A stretch of 52,927 nucleotides of DNA from Clostridia bacterium (GTDB lineage Bacteria > Bacillota > Clostridia > Peptostreptococcales > Anaerovoracaceae): contig JAKSSG010000008.1 in the NCBI GenBank assembly GCA_024403185.1, forward strand, positions 1-52,927. Direction: 5' to 3'. Shown piece by piece: positions 24,160 to 33,244 of this stretch. Within the stretch, counting starts at the first letter, position 1. Every line of letters begins with the position of its first letter. A program made the position numbers and the translations under genes. Under the pieces are notes generated by a model, which did no database searches, was not told the origin of the DNA, and saw only the letters and a program-made list of their open reading frames with translations.

Positions 24160-24878
24160 TTCAGTATGTCCATTACCTCCGTGAGCCTGCCTATGTTAAA
24201 ATCTATGCGCATATTCCCGGGAGCATCCGCCCCTTCCGGATTGTACCAGCATGTAATGAGACCTGCATTGTTGCCGCCCTGCATGTCGCTGGTCAGCGAG
24301 TCGCCGATTATCATGGTTTCATCCATGTCCACGCCGGTGCACGAAGCAACGGCATCAAAAAATTCCACCGCCGGTTTTTCAAATCCCACTTCCTCGGAAA
24401 TGAACACGTAATCAAACAGATCGCCAAGACCAGAAGCCTTCAGCTTTCTGTCCTGGGCAATCTTCGTTCCGTTTGTGACGGCGCACTGAATGTATCTGCC
24501 CCTGAGAACTTCCACCGTTTCAAATGCTTCCTCGTGAAATACAATGGTATCGCCAAGCCTGATCTGATACTCGCTGTTAAACTCCTCGGCCACATTTACA
24601 TCTATTCCGTGTTTTCCGAAAAATTCATGGAACCTGCCGACGAGAATCTCGTGTTTCGTCATCTCGCCGCGTTCGAGAATCTTCCAGTATTTCCTGTTGA
24701 TTTCCGAATACTCGGCAAGCATTTCATCGCTGCATTCACCCAGCCCGAACCGTTCAAAACAGGTGCGAATTGCCACGCGCTCCGCCGCCAGAAAATTCAG
24801 AAGGGTTCCGTCCACGTCCCACAGGAGCATTTTAATATTTTTCATGTTTTCATGGAATCCGCATCTTGGACAAATCAT
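24156..24878 (-). CDS. HAD-superfamily nucleotidase, YjjG type, with a CPRC N-terminus
   Basis: 240 aa from the ATG at 24878. That start is preferred because AGGAG lies 8 nt upstream and the region lies just past the previous stop. HAD motif I is LLWDVDGTLL (Asp21, Asp23); motif II is VTNGT; motifs III/IV are GFEKPAVEFF and MIIGDSLTSDMQGG. YjjG-type enzymes remove phosphate from non-canonical pyrimidine nucleotides. The chosen start adds MICPRCGFHEN ahead of the usual beginning, a half zinc-ribbon (CxxC) that is odd for this family. The alternative start at Met12 has no ribosome site. Confidence 0.88.
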   Translation of the reverse strand: MICPRCGFHENMKNIKMLLWDVDGTLLNFLAAERVAIRTCFERFGLGECSDEMLAEYSEINRKYWKILERGEMTKHEILVGRFHEFFGKHGIDVNVAEEFNSEYQIRLGDTIVFHEEAFETVEVLRGRYIQCAVTNGTKIAQDRKLKASGLGDLFDYVFISEEVGFEKPAVEFFDAVASCTGVDMDETMIIGDSLTSDMQGGNNAGLITCWYNPEGADAPGNMRIDFNIGRLTEVMDILK

Positions 24879-24888
24879 GTTTTCTCTC

Positions 24889-26028
24889 CTAAACATATCT
24901 GCATATGTACTCATTCATTTTAATGCTCCAGGCTCTTTCCCCGTAAGGTTTAATGGTGGCAATGAGCGCTTCTTTTTCACCTGCGCTCAGATTTCTCATG
25001 TCCTCTGGACCATATGCCCTCAGTGTTCTTCTCAGAAGCTGGAAAAGTCTTCGTTCATCCTCCGGCATTTCCAGATATCTGTCAATCTTATCCAGAAGCA
25101 TGTCTCTGTCTTTAAGCCTTCCGTCAATATCCTGCAGCAGATTAATCATGTGATCGCTTCTGATTTCAGTATCGAGCGCTCTGTCAGAAAGCTCAATTAC
25201 GCTCTTGATTTCCCGAACCTTATCGTCGTCACTGCAGAGTTCAAACAGACCATTCTGCCAGTCATCATGCAGCTCTGTCCCCGGCTTTATTGCTGCCGTT
25301 CTTATTCGTACGAAATCAGGTCCGACTTCACTGATCACGTGTGCCGTTCCTGCCGCATTCTCCTGCGAGAGATCCCTGCCGCCAACTCCCGGCATGAAAT
25401 ATATGCTCAGTTCAATTCCACCCGCTTTTACCGCCTTCCCAGCGGTAATCTGCTGAGCCTGGGTTACACCTTTATTGATTCTCTCAAGCACCGCGTCAGA
25501 TCCCGTTTCATATCCCGAGTGAATGCGGTCAAGTCCCGCCTCCTTCAGTTCCGCGAAACCTTCAGCACTGGTTTTGCTTAAGTTCTCTGCTCTACCGTAG
25601 GAAGTGATTCTTCTGATTTGCGGAAATACCTGTCTGAGATATTTCAGAACATCTGTAAGCCTGCCGCTTGAAAGTGCTGTGGTGTTTCCATCCTGTAGAA
25701 ATACATTTTCACCGCCTGAAAGCAGCCAGTTCGCTACCATGTAATAGCACTGTCGCTCAACATCGTCAGTAAGGGATGCAAGTTCGTCATTAAGCGCAGG
25801 AATGTCCCAGCCTCCGTGATTGTGCCTTTTTATGCGCTCCGCCCAGTATGCTATGTTGTCGATATCTTCCTTGATGCTGTCGGCGGAATAGGCTCGGAAC
25901 TTTGTGTGCCTGTAAAGCTGGCAGAATCTGCATTTGTTCCAGGTGCATCCGTTTGTTACCTGTATGAGGAGGCTGTCTGCCTCACTTGGTGGTCTGATTG
26001 GACCTATTCTGAATAATCTGTTTTCCAT
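24889..26028 (-). CDS. Radical SAM protein of unknown function
   Basis: 379 aa. The cluster motif is C28-x4-C33-x2-C36 (GCTWNKCRFC), the CX4CX2C variant of a family whose N-terminus reads RPPSEADSLLIQVT. An Elp3/HemN-like radical SAM barrel follows (SGGENVFLQDGNTTAL, ISTYGRAENLS-like, IHSGYETGSDAVLE). The reaction is unknown. It is upstream of the HAD and peptidase genes, with junctions of 10 nt and -4 nt, suggesting one operon. Confidence 0.88.
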   Translation of the reverse strand: MENRLFRIGPIRPPSEADSLLIQVTNGCTWNKCRFCQLYRHTKFRAYSADSIKEDIDNIAYWAERIKRHNHGGWDIPALNDELASLTDDVERQCYYMVANWLLSGGENVFLQDGNTTALSSGRLTDVLKYLRQVFPQIRRITSYGRAENLSKTSAEGFAELKEAGLDRIHSGYETGSDAVLERINKGVTQAQQITAGKAVKAGGIELSIYFMPGVGGRDLSQENAAGTAHVISEVGPDFVRIRTAAIKPGTELHDDWQNGLFELCSDDDKVREIKSVIELSDRALDTEIRSDHMINLLQDIDGRLKDRDMLLDKIDRYLEMPEDERRLFQLLRRTLRAYGPEDMRNLSAGEKEALIATIKPYGERAWSIKMNEYICRYV

Positions 26029-26352
26029 ATATGCTATTTTACCATAAGAGTGCTCACGGGGGGGCAGTGCTCCTGAAATAGGCTGGCCAGAGTTTTTATT
26101 TTACGAAAGTTTATGTATGCATTCCTGATTGAAACTTAATACATGCTTTTTTTGCCCATGGGTTTCACATCCCAAAGGTTATTGCTACCGCTTGGGCAAG
26201 TTTTTATCATGCAAAGGCAGTAAACAGCTCAAAAACTCTCGAATTACTCCAAATTAAGATAGATTTACACAAAATCACAACGCCTGATACATCCGGCATG
26301 AAAAGCACTAAAAAACCCGCCGCAAGCGCAGCGGGCCTTTCTTACGGTTTCT
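26029..26352. other. 324-nt gene-free stretch with a possible structured RNA
   Basis: No frame here looks coding. It holds a GCAAAGGCAG word (26211), the Hsp20 terminator at its right end, and a nested fold on the plus strand at 26152-26206. In that fold TTGCCCA pairs with TGGGCAA, an inner TGGG pairs with CCCA, and five T follow. A G-run (GGGGGGG, about 26060) lies at the left. No promoter could be assigned with confidence. Confidence 0.4.
26310..26335 (-). terminator. Terminator of hsp20
   Basis: On the minus strand CCCGC...GCGGG stem with an inner GC-rich extension, followed by six T. It lies 18 nt after the hsp20 stop. Confidence 0.8.
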
Positions 26353-26787
26353 TTAGCCTTCGATTGCGATGTATTTAGGTTCAGCAGGCTGAGCCGGCTT
26401 TTCCTTCGGCACTGACAGAGTCAGCACTCCGTTTTCGAATTTAGCCTTCACATCGTCTTCAGTAATCCCGTCCCCTACGAAGAAGCTTCTTCTCATTGAG
26501 CCCGAATATCTTTCTCTTCTGATCAGCTTTCCTGCTTCATCTTTTTCTTCCGATTCCGAACCCTTAACGGCTTCGATTACAAGATATCCGTCCTTTACCT
26601 GAGCTTTAACATCTTCCTTGGCGCATCCCGGCATGTCGATCATCAGGTCGTAACCTTCCTCGCCTTCTCTGATATCGGTCTTCATGAGGCCGAAATCTTT
26701 TCTTCCTGCAAAACATCTTTCCATGTCAGGAAAGAATCCTTCAAAAAAGTTGTCTGCAAATCCTTTGTATACGTTTGGTAACATCAT
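26353..26787 (-). CDS. Hsp20 family small heat-shock protein
   Basis: 144 aa. The alpha-crystallin domain spans about residues 38-135 (EGYDLMIDMPGCAKEDVKAQ ... RRERYSGSMRRSFFVGDGI ... ENGVLTLSVPK), with a short N-terminal arm starting MMLPNVYKGFADNFF. It holds unfolding proteins as an ATP-independent chaperone. AAAGGAGG lies 6 nt before the start. It is monocistronic and CIRCE-controlled. Confidence 0.95.
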   Translation of the reverse strand: MMLPNVYKGFADNFFEGFFPDMERCFAGRKDFGLMKTDIREGEEGYDLMIDMPGCAKEDVKAQVKDGYLVIEAVKGSESEEKDEAGKLIRRERYSGSMRRSFFVGDGITEDDVKAKFENGVLTLSVPKEKPAQPAEPKYIAIEG

Positions 26788-26838
26788 AGTATCCCTCCTT
26801 TATTCATTAATTCTCTATGTGTCCCTTTTGATGATGCT

Positions 26839-26880
26839 ACTATAGCACAGTTTTTAGCACTCGTCAATAGAGAGTGCTAA
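26839..26880 (-). promoter_or_regulatory. CIRCE (HrcA operator) and promoter of hsp20
   Basis: TTAGCACTC-N9-GAGTGCTAA at 26854-26880 is a perfect CIRCE element. On the minus strand the -35 TTGACG (26862-26867) lies inside it and the -10 is TATAGT (26839-26844), with a 17-nt spacer. HrcA binding should block the promoter until heat stress. Confidence 0.95.
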
Positions 26881-26910
26881 CAAAAATCATTTTTTTTATG
26901 CAAAAGCAAT

Positions 26911-26943
26911 AAAAAACAGGCCTGCAGCTAAACCGCAGACCTG
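26911..26943 (-). terminator. Terminator of the C_GCAxxG-ligase-racemase operon, flanked by inverted GCAAARGCA words
   Basis: On the minus strand CAGGTCTGC / GCAGGCCTG (9 bp, one G-T pair) followed by six T. GCAAAAGCA (26900) and TGCCTTTGC (26942) flank it as an inverted pair and extend the symmetry. Confidence 0.85.
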
Positions 26944-26955
26944 CCTTTGCATTGT

Positions 26956-28062
26956 CTAGATAAATACCTTGTCTATGTTGCCGGAGTTTGTCAGATAAAC
27001 CATGGTTGCATAGTTCAGGTCGAATTCCAGAACATCGCCGACCATGATTTCCTTGCCCTGGTCCGCCAGAGCCTGGATGTCCAGAATTGTGTGGTCAGAT
27101 GAGGCGCCCAGAACCTGAATTCCCTGCATTCTCGGAAGCAGTTCGCCCGGATTGCCGTAGTCGCACTTGCCCAGTCCCAGCAGGGCTCTCTTCCTGATTC
27201 CCCTGTCCTCGTACTGAACCTGATGTCCGAAAGCGTCAAATCCGATTTCCCCAATCGGATGTGAAGGCTTGTCCTTGACCTCGATTACCTCGGCACGAAG
27301 TGTGAATATGTCCTGGTGCATGTTGCTGCAATCATATCCGTACAGTGTAGGCAGGTCATATGCCAGGAGAATTCCTTCTCCGATTCTCAGCATGTTGATT
27401 CTCTCAGGGAGATTTCCATCCATGATTCTCATGAGGGAGGTCGTTGCTCCTCCTGAGATGATTTCCAGTTCTCTGCCGATTCTCGCTTCAATTTTTTCTG
27501 CAACGTCAACCAGCTCCTGGAGCTTCTCCGCTGTAGCCACAATTGAGCCATAGCATCCAACGTTTACGCCTACGCCTGCCAGGTGCAGGTTTTCAAGCTC
27601 GTTCTCTACGATTTCAGCAACGTCGGCCATTTCGTCCTTGTCCCACCAGCCTTCTCTGAGATCGCCCAGATCGGCCATGAGAATTACGTTGTGAATCTTG
27701 CCCTGGGTTATGGCATGCTTGTTAAGAGTTTTCAGAGTGGACAGCTCACTGTTAAGGCTGTACTCACATATTCTGACAACATCTTCAGCTTCGCTGATCA
27801 TTGGAATTCTTACCATGAGAAGCGGTGTCTGAATGCCCTGTTCCTTGAGCTCTGCCAGTTGCTCGAGTCTTGATGATGCAATGTACTTCACCCCTGCTCT
27901 CTCAAACTGTTCCACGCAAGGGAAAAGACCTGTGCACCCCTTGATAACACCTGCGATTTCAACGCCGTCCCTGGCGCACATTCTCTTAACAACCTCAATA
28001 TTGTGTCTGAGCTTGTTAAGATCAACAATCAGTTTCGGGTTTCCCGGTTTAACGTATGCCAC
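26956..28062 (-). CDS. Alanine/ornithine racemase-family PLP enzyme
   Basis: 368 aa. Alanine-racemase-type N-terminal PLP barrel with the predicted Schiff-base lysine K41 (EIAGVIKGCTG), then VILMADLGDLREGWW and the phosphate-binding ISGGATTSLMRI. The C-terminal beta domain begins near LRAEVIEVKDKP. It resembles the ornithine racemase (Orr) branch more than biosynthetic Alr. The substrate is unproven. It lies 19 nt after the acyl-CoA ligase gene. Confidence 0.85.
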   Translation of the reverse strand: MAYVKPGNPKLIVDLNKLRHNIEVVKRMCARDGVEIAGVIKGCTGLFPCVEQFERAGVKYIASSRLEQLAELKEQGIQTPLLMVRIPMISEAEDVVRICEYSLNSELSTLKTLNKHAITQGKIHNVILMADLGDLREGWWDKDEMADVAEIVENELENLHLAGVGVNVGCYGSIVATAEKLQELVDVAEKIEARIGRELEIISGGATTSLMRIMDGNLPERINMLRIGEGILLAYDLPTLYGYDCSNMHQDIFTLRAEVIEVKDKPSHPIGEIGFDAFGHQVQYEDRGIRKRALLGLGKCDYGNPGELLPRMQGIQVLGASSDHTILDIQALADQGKEIMVGDVLEFDLNYATMVYLTNSGNIDKVFI

Positions 28063-28081
28063 GGTTCCACCTCCGGAATAA

Positions 28082-29884
28082 TTATTCTTCAGCCTTGTTA
28101 TCTTCGTTGAATCTGATAAGCTTTGATGATGTATTGTGAACGAAGTCTCTCTTCCTGTGGATGACCTTTCTGATCATTCTGTATGCAGGTGCATCAGCAT
28201 TGATCTTGTCAACTTCCTCCCAGAGAAGCTTCATTACATCGTCTTCTGTATATTCGTCGCCGAGCAATTCTGAAAGTTCTTCAGCATCCGTCCTGATTGA
28301 TGCAACGATCAGAGTATCGTTTCCTGTTGCCTTTGTATCTTCAAATACGAAGGATTCTGTAACGAACGGAATGAGTCCCAGCAGGTATTCCAGTTCTTCA
28401 GGATATACGTTCTTGCCGTTCTTAGTGATTATTACATTCTTCGCACGGCCTGTCAGGTAAGTGTAGCCGTCCTTGTCGATGTAACCCAGGTCGCCCGTGT
28501 GGAACCAGCCCTCTGAATCCAGAACCTTGGCTGTTTCTTCAGGATCCTTGTAGTATCCCAGCATGAGGTTAGGTCCCTTGATGCAGATTTCGCCGATGCC
28601 TTCTTCGTTTTCATTGATAACCTTAACCTCCTGTCCAGGGAACGGTACTCCCACTGAACGTGAGTTAGGTGCATCCTGCGGATTGAATGCTCCCATAGGA
28701 GCTGCTTCAGTCAGGCCGTATCCCTGCAGTGCATTGAATCCGAAGTCCTGAAGTCCGTCGAGAATTTCAGGGTCAATCTTGGCACCGCCGCAGATGAGAG
28801 TCTTCATTCTGCCGCCGAAGATGTCTCTGATTTCTCCGAAGAACTTGTTGCCCAGGTCCAGACCAACCTTCTTGGTTACTCTGTTAACCTTGATTACGCT
28901 CTTCAGCATCTTTTCCTTGCCCTGCTTGCGAACGTTCTTCCAGATTGTGTGGTAGAGCTTTTCATAGAGTGCAGGTACTGCCAGCATCATTGTAGGGCGA
29001 ACCTCCTTCAGATTCTTGGTGATGTACTTGAGTCCCTGACAGAATGCCACCGATGAGCCCTTGTACAGTGCCATCAGGAAGCAGCATGTACATTCATATG
29101 TGTGATGCAAAGGCAGGAATGACAGGTAGCAGTCTTCTTCCATGAGTTCAAATGTTGTAGGAGCGATCATAAGCTCTGCACAGACATTTTTCTGAGAAAG
29201 CATTACGCCCTTAGGCTTTCCTGTTGTTCCGGAAGTGAAGATGAGAATGCTCATAGCTTCGTTGTCAACCTCGTTATCTTCCCAGCGTGTGTCGCCTGCT
29301 TCAACCTTCTTCTTGCCTTCGTCCTTGATTTCTCTCCATGAATATACGCCGTCTTCTTCAATCTCTGAATCCATGTTGATGAGAATTTCCAGAGGAGTGT
29401 CCCCGTCAGCCTTGATCTGCTTGAATACGTCCAGGTGCTTCTTGTCGAATACTACAGCTGATGCTTCTGCTCTCTGAATCTGGTTCTTAAGTTCTTCAGC
29501 GTTCAGTTCCTTATCCAGCGGAACGATGCAGCCTATGCCGCATACGGCAACGTATGTTGTGCACCACTGGTAGCAGTTAGGTCCTATTACGGCAACTCTC
29601 TTGCCTGTCAGGTCGTGGTCCATCATCCATGTTCCCAGGCCCTTTTCATCTGCCAGCGCTTCCTTGTAGGTGATTTTTTCAAATTCGCCCTTAGGATTCC
29701 ACTTCTGGAGGTAACATACATTGTCTCCATAGAGTTCCGTACTTGAAATCATCAGGTCCTTCACGTCAGTGATAGGTCTTGATTCCTTGCACTTTACGAT
29801 CGGACGCGGGTCGTTGTCCACGTATGAAACAATCTTCTCAGCCCATTCAATTGCTTTCTTTCTGCTTTCAGTCATTTCTACCAT
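28082..29884 (-). CDS. AMP-forming long-chain acyl-CoA synthetase-type ligase
   Basis: 600 aa. ANL-superfamily motifs: ILIFTSGTTGKPKGVMLSQ (about 217), LPLHHTYECT, LQGYGLTEAAPMGAF and WFHTGDLGYIDKDGYTYLTG with the C-terminal hinge and catalytic lysine region GRAKNVIITKNGKNVYPEEL. It activates a carboxylic acid as acyl-AMP and then acyl-CoA; chain length is unknown. The start codon overlaps the previous stop (TAATG), so translation is coupled to the C_GCAxxG gene. Confidence 0.92.
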   Translation of the reverse strand: MVEMTESRKKAIEWAEKIVSYVDNDPRPIVKCKESRPITDVKDLMISSTELYGDNVCYLQKWNPKGEFEKITYKEALADEKGLGTWMMDHDLTGKRVAVIGPNCYQWCTTYVAVCGIGCIVPLDKELNAEELKNQIQRAEASAVVFDKKHLDVFKQIKADGDTPLEILINMDSEIEEDGVYSWREIKDEGKKKVEAGDTRWEDNEVDNEAMSILIFTSGTTGKPKGVMLSQKNVCAELMIAPTTFELMEEDCYLSFLPLHHTYECTCCFLMALYKGSSVAFCQGLKYITKNLKEVRPTMMLAVPALYEKLYHTIWKNVRKQGKEKMLKSVIKVNRVTKKVGLDLGNKFFGEIRDIFGGRMKTLICGGAKIDPEILDGLQDFGFNALQGYGLTEAAPMGAFNPQDAPNSRSVGVPFPGQEVKVINENEEGIGEICIKGPNLMLGYYKDPEETAKVLDSEGWFHTGDLGYIDKDGYTYLTGRAKNVIITKNGKNVYPEELEYLLGLIPFVTESFVFEDTKATGNDTLIVASIRTDAEELSELLGDEYTEDDVMKLLWEEVDKINADAPAYRMIRKVIHRKRDFVHNTSSKLIRFNEDNKAEE

Positions 29885-30297
29885 TATTCGATTTCTCCTT
29901 TCAGATTCTTTTCAACAATTTCAGCAGCATCTTCAACACATCCGTCACAGCTGCGCAGAACTTTTCCTGTATCCACTCCTTTAATCTCCTTGCAGATTAC
30001 GGAACCGTTCTTTTCCTCAAAGGCTTTTATCATTTTCTTTGACGCCCTGTAGCTTGCCTTCTTGCTTGCAGGCTGTTCCAGGTTTCCGTCGGACTCTTTA
30101 AGGCCCGCAACCGCAGTCATTCCGGAAACCGCACCGCAGGTTCCCATGCAGCCCATGCCGAATCCGAAGCCCTCCATCATCTTGAAGAGTTCCTTCTCGT
30201 CCATTCCAAGTTCTTCAGCGAAGGCACATGCTACACTCTGCGCACAGTTGTAACCTTTGTGATGGTTGTCCAATGCTTTCTGTATTTTTTCACTCAT
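29884..30297 (-). CDS. C_GCAxxG_C_C family redox protein
   Basis: 137 aa with the name-giving cysteines: YNCAQSVACAF near residue 20, GFGMGCMGTCGAVSG (about 45-59) and the C-terminal CDGCVEDAAE. The family is thought to bind a metal or cluster and is often found beside redox genes; function unknown. It is first in an operon with an acyl-CoA ligase and a racemase, behind a palindromic operator. Confidence 0.9.
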   Translation of the reverse strand: MSEKIQKALDNHHKGYNCAQSVACAFAEELGMDEKELFKMMEGFGFGMGCMGTCGAVSGMTAVAGLKESDGNLEQPASKKASYRASKKMIKAFEEKNGSVICKEIKGVDTGKVLRSCDGCVEDAAEIVEKNLKGEIE

Positions 30298-30312
30298 AGT
30301 ATTATCCTCTTT

Positions 30313-30365
30313 AGTTAGTTCGTCTAACTGTTTGATTTTATAACATTATTTATTATATTTGTCAA
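30313..30365 (-). promoter_or_regulatory. Promoter with a palindromic operator at the transcription start
   Basis: On the minus strand: TTGACA (30360-30365), 17-nt spacer, TATAAA (30337-30342). A palindrome AGTTAG-N5-CTAACT (30313-30329) covers the start site and leader, the place of a classic repressor operator. The shape suits a TetR-, MarR- or DtxR-type regulator; none is encoded nearby. Confidence 0.68.
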
Positions 30366-31731
30366 CAAGTATCCTTGCCACGTGAACACCGCTCGCAGAT
30401 GCCTGCGACAGGGAATGTGTAACACCGGAACCGTCTCCCAGTGCATAAAGATTAGGAACTGATGTTTCCAGGTTTCCATCGACCTTTACTACCGAGTTGT
30501 AGAACTTGACTTCTACTCCGTAGAGAAGCGTATCCTCGTTGGCTGTTCCCGGCGCAATCTTGTCCAGTGCGTAAATCATTTCTATTATATCGTCCAGCTG
30601 ACGTTTAGGAATAACCAGTGACAGATCACCGGCTGTTGCCTGCAGCGTTGGCTTGGTAAAGCATTTCTTCATTCTGCGTTCACTTGAACGGCGCCCCTTT
30701 ACCAGATCTCCGAATCTCTGGAGAAGAACTCCTCCGCCAAGCATGTTTGAAAGCTTGGCGATTGATTCACCGTATTCGTTACTGTCATCAAAAGGTTCAG
30801 TGAAGTGGTTGGAAACCAGCAGTGCGAAATTTGTATTCTCCGTATGCAGCGAAGGATCGTCATAGCTGTGACCGTTTACTGTTACAATTCCGTTTGTGTT
30901 TTCCGATACAACCTCGCCGTAAGGGTTCATGCAGAAGGTTCTTACCAGATCATTGTATTTATCTGTCTGATAGATGATTTTGCTTTCATATACGTCATCG
31001 GTTATGTGCTTGAAAACTTCCGCAGGAAGCTCAACTCTTACACCGATATCAACCCTGTTCTTCTTCTGCTCGACGCCGAACTTGTCGCATACGGTTGATA
31101 TCCATTTTGATCCGGAACGACCTGTTGCCAGCACCAGATCCGTACAGGCGAACTCTTCGCCCTTATCGGTTACAACGATGAATGTTCCGTCATCAAGTCT
31201 GTTAACATCTGCTATGGTCGTGTGGAACATCATGTCGATTCTGTCTTTGCTGTAGTCATACATCTTTCTCAGGATTCTCACATTTCTGTCTGTTCCCAGA
31301 TGTCTTACCTTTGCTTCCAGCAGGTGCAGATCATGCTTGAGGCATTCCGTCTTCAGCTCGCTGCTTGCCGTTGAATAGAGCTTGGCATCGGCTCCGCCCA
31401 TGCCGCAAAGAACCTGGTCTACGTATTCCATCAGATTCATCGCCTCGTCAATGCCCACGTACTGATGCAGGTCACCGCCAAACTGGGTAGTGATGTTGTA
31501 CTTGCCGTCTGACAGAGTTCCCGCTCCGCCATATCCGTTCATGATATGGCACGGATTGCACTTGACGCAGGTCTCCGTCACGCCTCTCTTGATCGGGCAT
31601 ATTCTTTCCTCCAGGCTGCCGCCCTTGTCCAGCACGAGCACACTGGCATTGACGTCCAGATTTGCCAGCTCATAGCTCATGAATACTCCGGCAGCTCCGG
31701 CTCCTACTATTATAATGTCGTATTTTTTCAT
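30346..31731 (-). CDS. FAD-dependent oxidoreductase (COG2509-like)
   Basis: 461 aa. N-terminal dinucleotide fold IIIVGAGAAGVFMSYEL, then the cysteine-rich TETCVKCNPCHIMNGYGGAG and GTLSDGKYNITTQFGG typical of this uncharacterised FAD-dehydrogenase group. LVLATGRSGSKW follows and then a C-terminal FAD-closing YALGDGSGVTHSLSQASASG. Substrate unknown. The start overlaps the murE stop by 4 nt (ATGA), so it is cotranscribed with murE. Confidence 0.88.
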   Translation of the reverse strand: MKKYDIIIVGAGAAGVFMSYELANLDVNASVLVLDKGGSLEERICPIKRGVTETCVKCNPCHIMNGYGGAGTLSDGKYNITTQFGGDLHQYVGIDEAMNLMEYVDQVLCGMGGADAKLYSTASSELKTECLKHDLHLLEAKVRHLGTDRNVRILRKMYDYSKDRIDMMFHTTIADVNRLDDGTFIVVTDKGEEFACTDLVLATGRSGSKWISTVCDKFGVEQKKNRVDIGVRVELPAEVFKHITDDVYESKIIYQTDKYNDLVRTFCMNPYGEVVSENTNGIVTVNGHSYDDPSLHTENTNFALLVSNHFTEPFDDSNEYGESIAKLSNMLGGGVLLQRFGDLVKGRRSSERRMKKCFTKPTLQATAGDLSLVIPKRQLDDIIEMIYALDKIAPGTANEDTLLYGVEVKFYNSVVKVDGNLETSVPNLYALGDGSGVTHSLSQASASGVHVARILVDKYNK

Positions 31732-33206
31732 TTCAGTTCCTCCAGAATTTCCTTTATGAGAACGCGTTCGTCCATGTCATGTTTGACGCCGTTGATTTCC
31801 TGATATGTCTCGTGGCCCTTGCCGGCACAGATGATGATGTCACCCGGTTCGCCGTGCTCTATGGCATACTTCATGGCATCCTTTCGATTGATGATTTCAA
31901 CATACTTCCCGTCGGTCTTTGAGATGCCTGTCTTAATGTCGTCGATGATTGCCTGCGGGTCCTCGTTTCTCGGATTGTCGCTTGTGATGATTGTAAGGTC
32001 AGCCATGCGGCCCGATACCTCGCCCATTTCAAACCGCCTGTCTCGTGCCCTGTTTCCGCCGCAGCCGAACACGGTGACAAGCCTGTGCGGATTGTATTCG
32101 CGCAAAGTGCTCAGCAGGCTTTCCAGCGCCATGGCGTTGTGGGCGTAGTCAATCATGAGTGAGAAATCATCGCTCACCTTAATGAGCTCGACTCTGCCCT
32201 TTACCTGCACATCCCTGAGTGCACTGACTATCGTTGCCGGTTCAACACTGAAGTGCCTGCATATCGCTATGGCGGTGAGGGAATTGTAAACGCTGAACTT
32301 CCCCGGAATGTCGATTTCAACAGGAAAATCCATCATGCCCTTTACGTCGTACTTTATTCCCAGATAGCCCGGCTTTGATACCAGCTCCATGTTTTCGGCA
32401 CGAAGATCCTTTGCCGGGTCTATGTCTGCCTTTGCATTATCTATTCCGTAGGTTTCAATTGCGCATGTTGCTCCGTCGATTATACGGGCAAAGTGCTCAT
32501 CATCTCTGTTGATGATTCCCACTCTGCACTGTCTGAGCAGCGTCTTCTTGCATTCCAGATAGTGGTCAAAATCCTTGTGCTCGTTCGGCCCGATGTGATC
32601 CGGCTCAATGTTCGTGAAGATGCCGTAATCAAATGTGAAGCCCGCTGTTCTGTGAAGCATGAAACCCTGGGATGAAGCCTCCATTACCACTGCATCGCAG
32701 CCCGCATCCGCCATCTGTCTGAAATACTTCTGGACCAGATAGCTTTCAGGCGTCGTGTTGGCCGCCGGGATGCTCACATCTCCCCATGCCGCTTCAATGG
32801 TTCCGATAAGCCCTACCTTATGCCCTGTCTTTTCCAGAATCGACTTGACCATGTATGTGGTCGTGGTCTTTCCCTTGGTTCCCGTAATGCCGATTGTCTT
32901 CAGTTCTCTTGCCGGATGTCCGAACCATGCCGCTGAAATGCATGCCAGGGCATATCTTGAATCGGGCACCTTTACAACTGTCGGTCCTTCAACGTCAACA
33001 TCTTCTTCCACAACCAGAACGGCAGCTCTTGCCTTTGCAACATCCGCTGCGAACCTGTGGCCGTCAACCACTGCACCGCGAACGCACACAAAGAGGCAGC
33101 CTTCTGCAGCCTTTCTGGAATCCAGAACAATACTGCTTACTTCAGCATTCAGGTCTCCGGCAATAATTTCATATTTCAACTCTTTGAGTAATTCTTTTAA
33201 TAACAT
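31728..33206 (-). CDS. murE: UDP-N-acetylmuramoyl-tripeptide synthetase, meso-DAP-adding type
   Basis: 492 aa from the ATG at 33206 (AAAGGGAG upstream). ATP site TGTKGKTTTTYM (about 108-119); the substrate-selecting loop reads SDNPRNEDP, the meso-diaminopimelate signature (Lys-adding enzymes differ there). It adds meso-DAP to UDP-MurNAc-L-Ala-D-Glu in peptidoglycan synthesis. This agrees with the ddh-dapA-dapB operon 4.6 kb away. Confidence 0.95.
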   Translation of the reverse strand: MLLKELLKELKYEIIAGDLNAEVSSIVLDSRKAAEGCLFVCVRGAVVDGHRFAADVAKARAAVLVVEEDVDVEGPTVVKVPDSRYALACISAAWFGHPARELKTIGITGTKGKTTTTYMVKSILEKTGHKVGLIGTIEAAWGDVSIPAANTTPESYLVQKYFRQMADAGCDAVVMEASSQGFMLHRTAGFTFDYGIFTNIEPDHIGPNEHKDFDHYLECKKTLLRQCRVGIINRDDEHFARIIDGATCAIETYGIDNAKADIDPAKDLRAENMELVSKPGYLGIKYDVKGMMDFPVEIDIPGKFSVYNSLTAIAICRHFSVEPATIVSALRDVQVKGRVELIKVSDDFSLMIDYAHNAMALESLLSTLREYNPHRLVTVFGCGGNRARDRRFEMGEVSGRMADLTIITSDNPRNEDPQAIIDDIKTGISKTDGKYVEIINRKDAMKYAIEHGEPGDIIICAGKGHETYQEINGVKHDMDERVLIKEILEELK

Positions 33207-33244
33207 CTTTGCTCCCTTTAAATGACAACATTCATACATAATAT

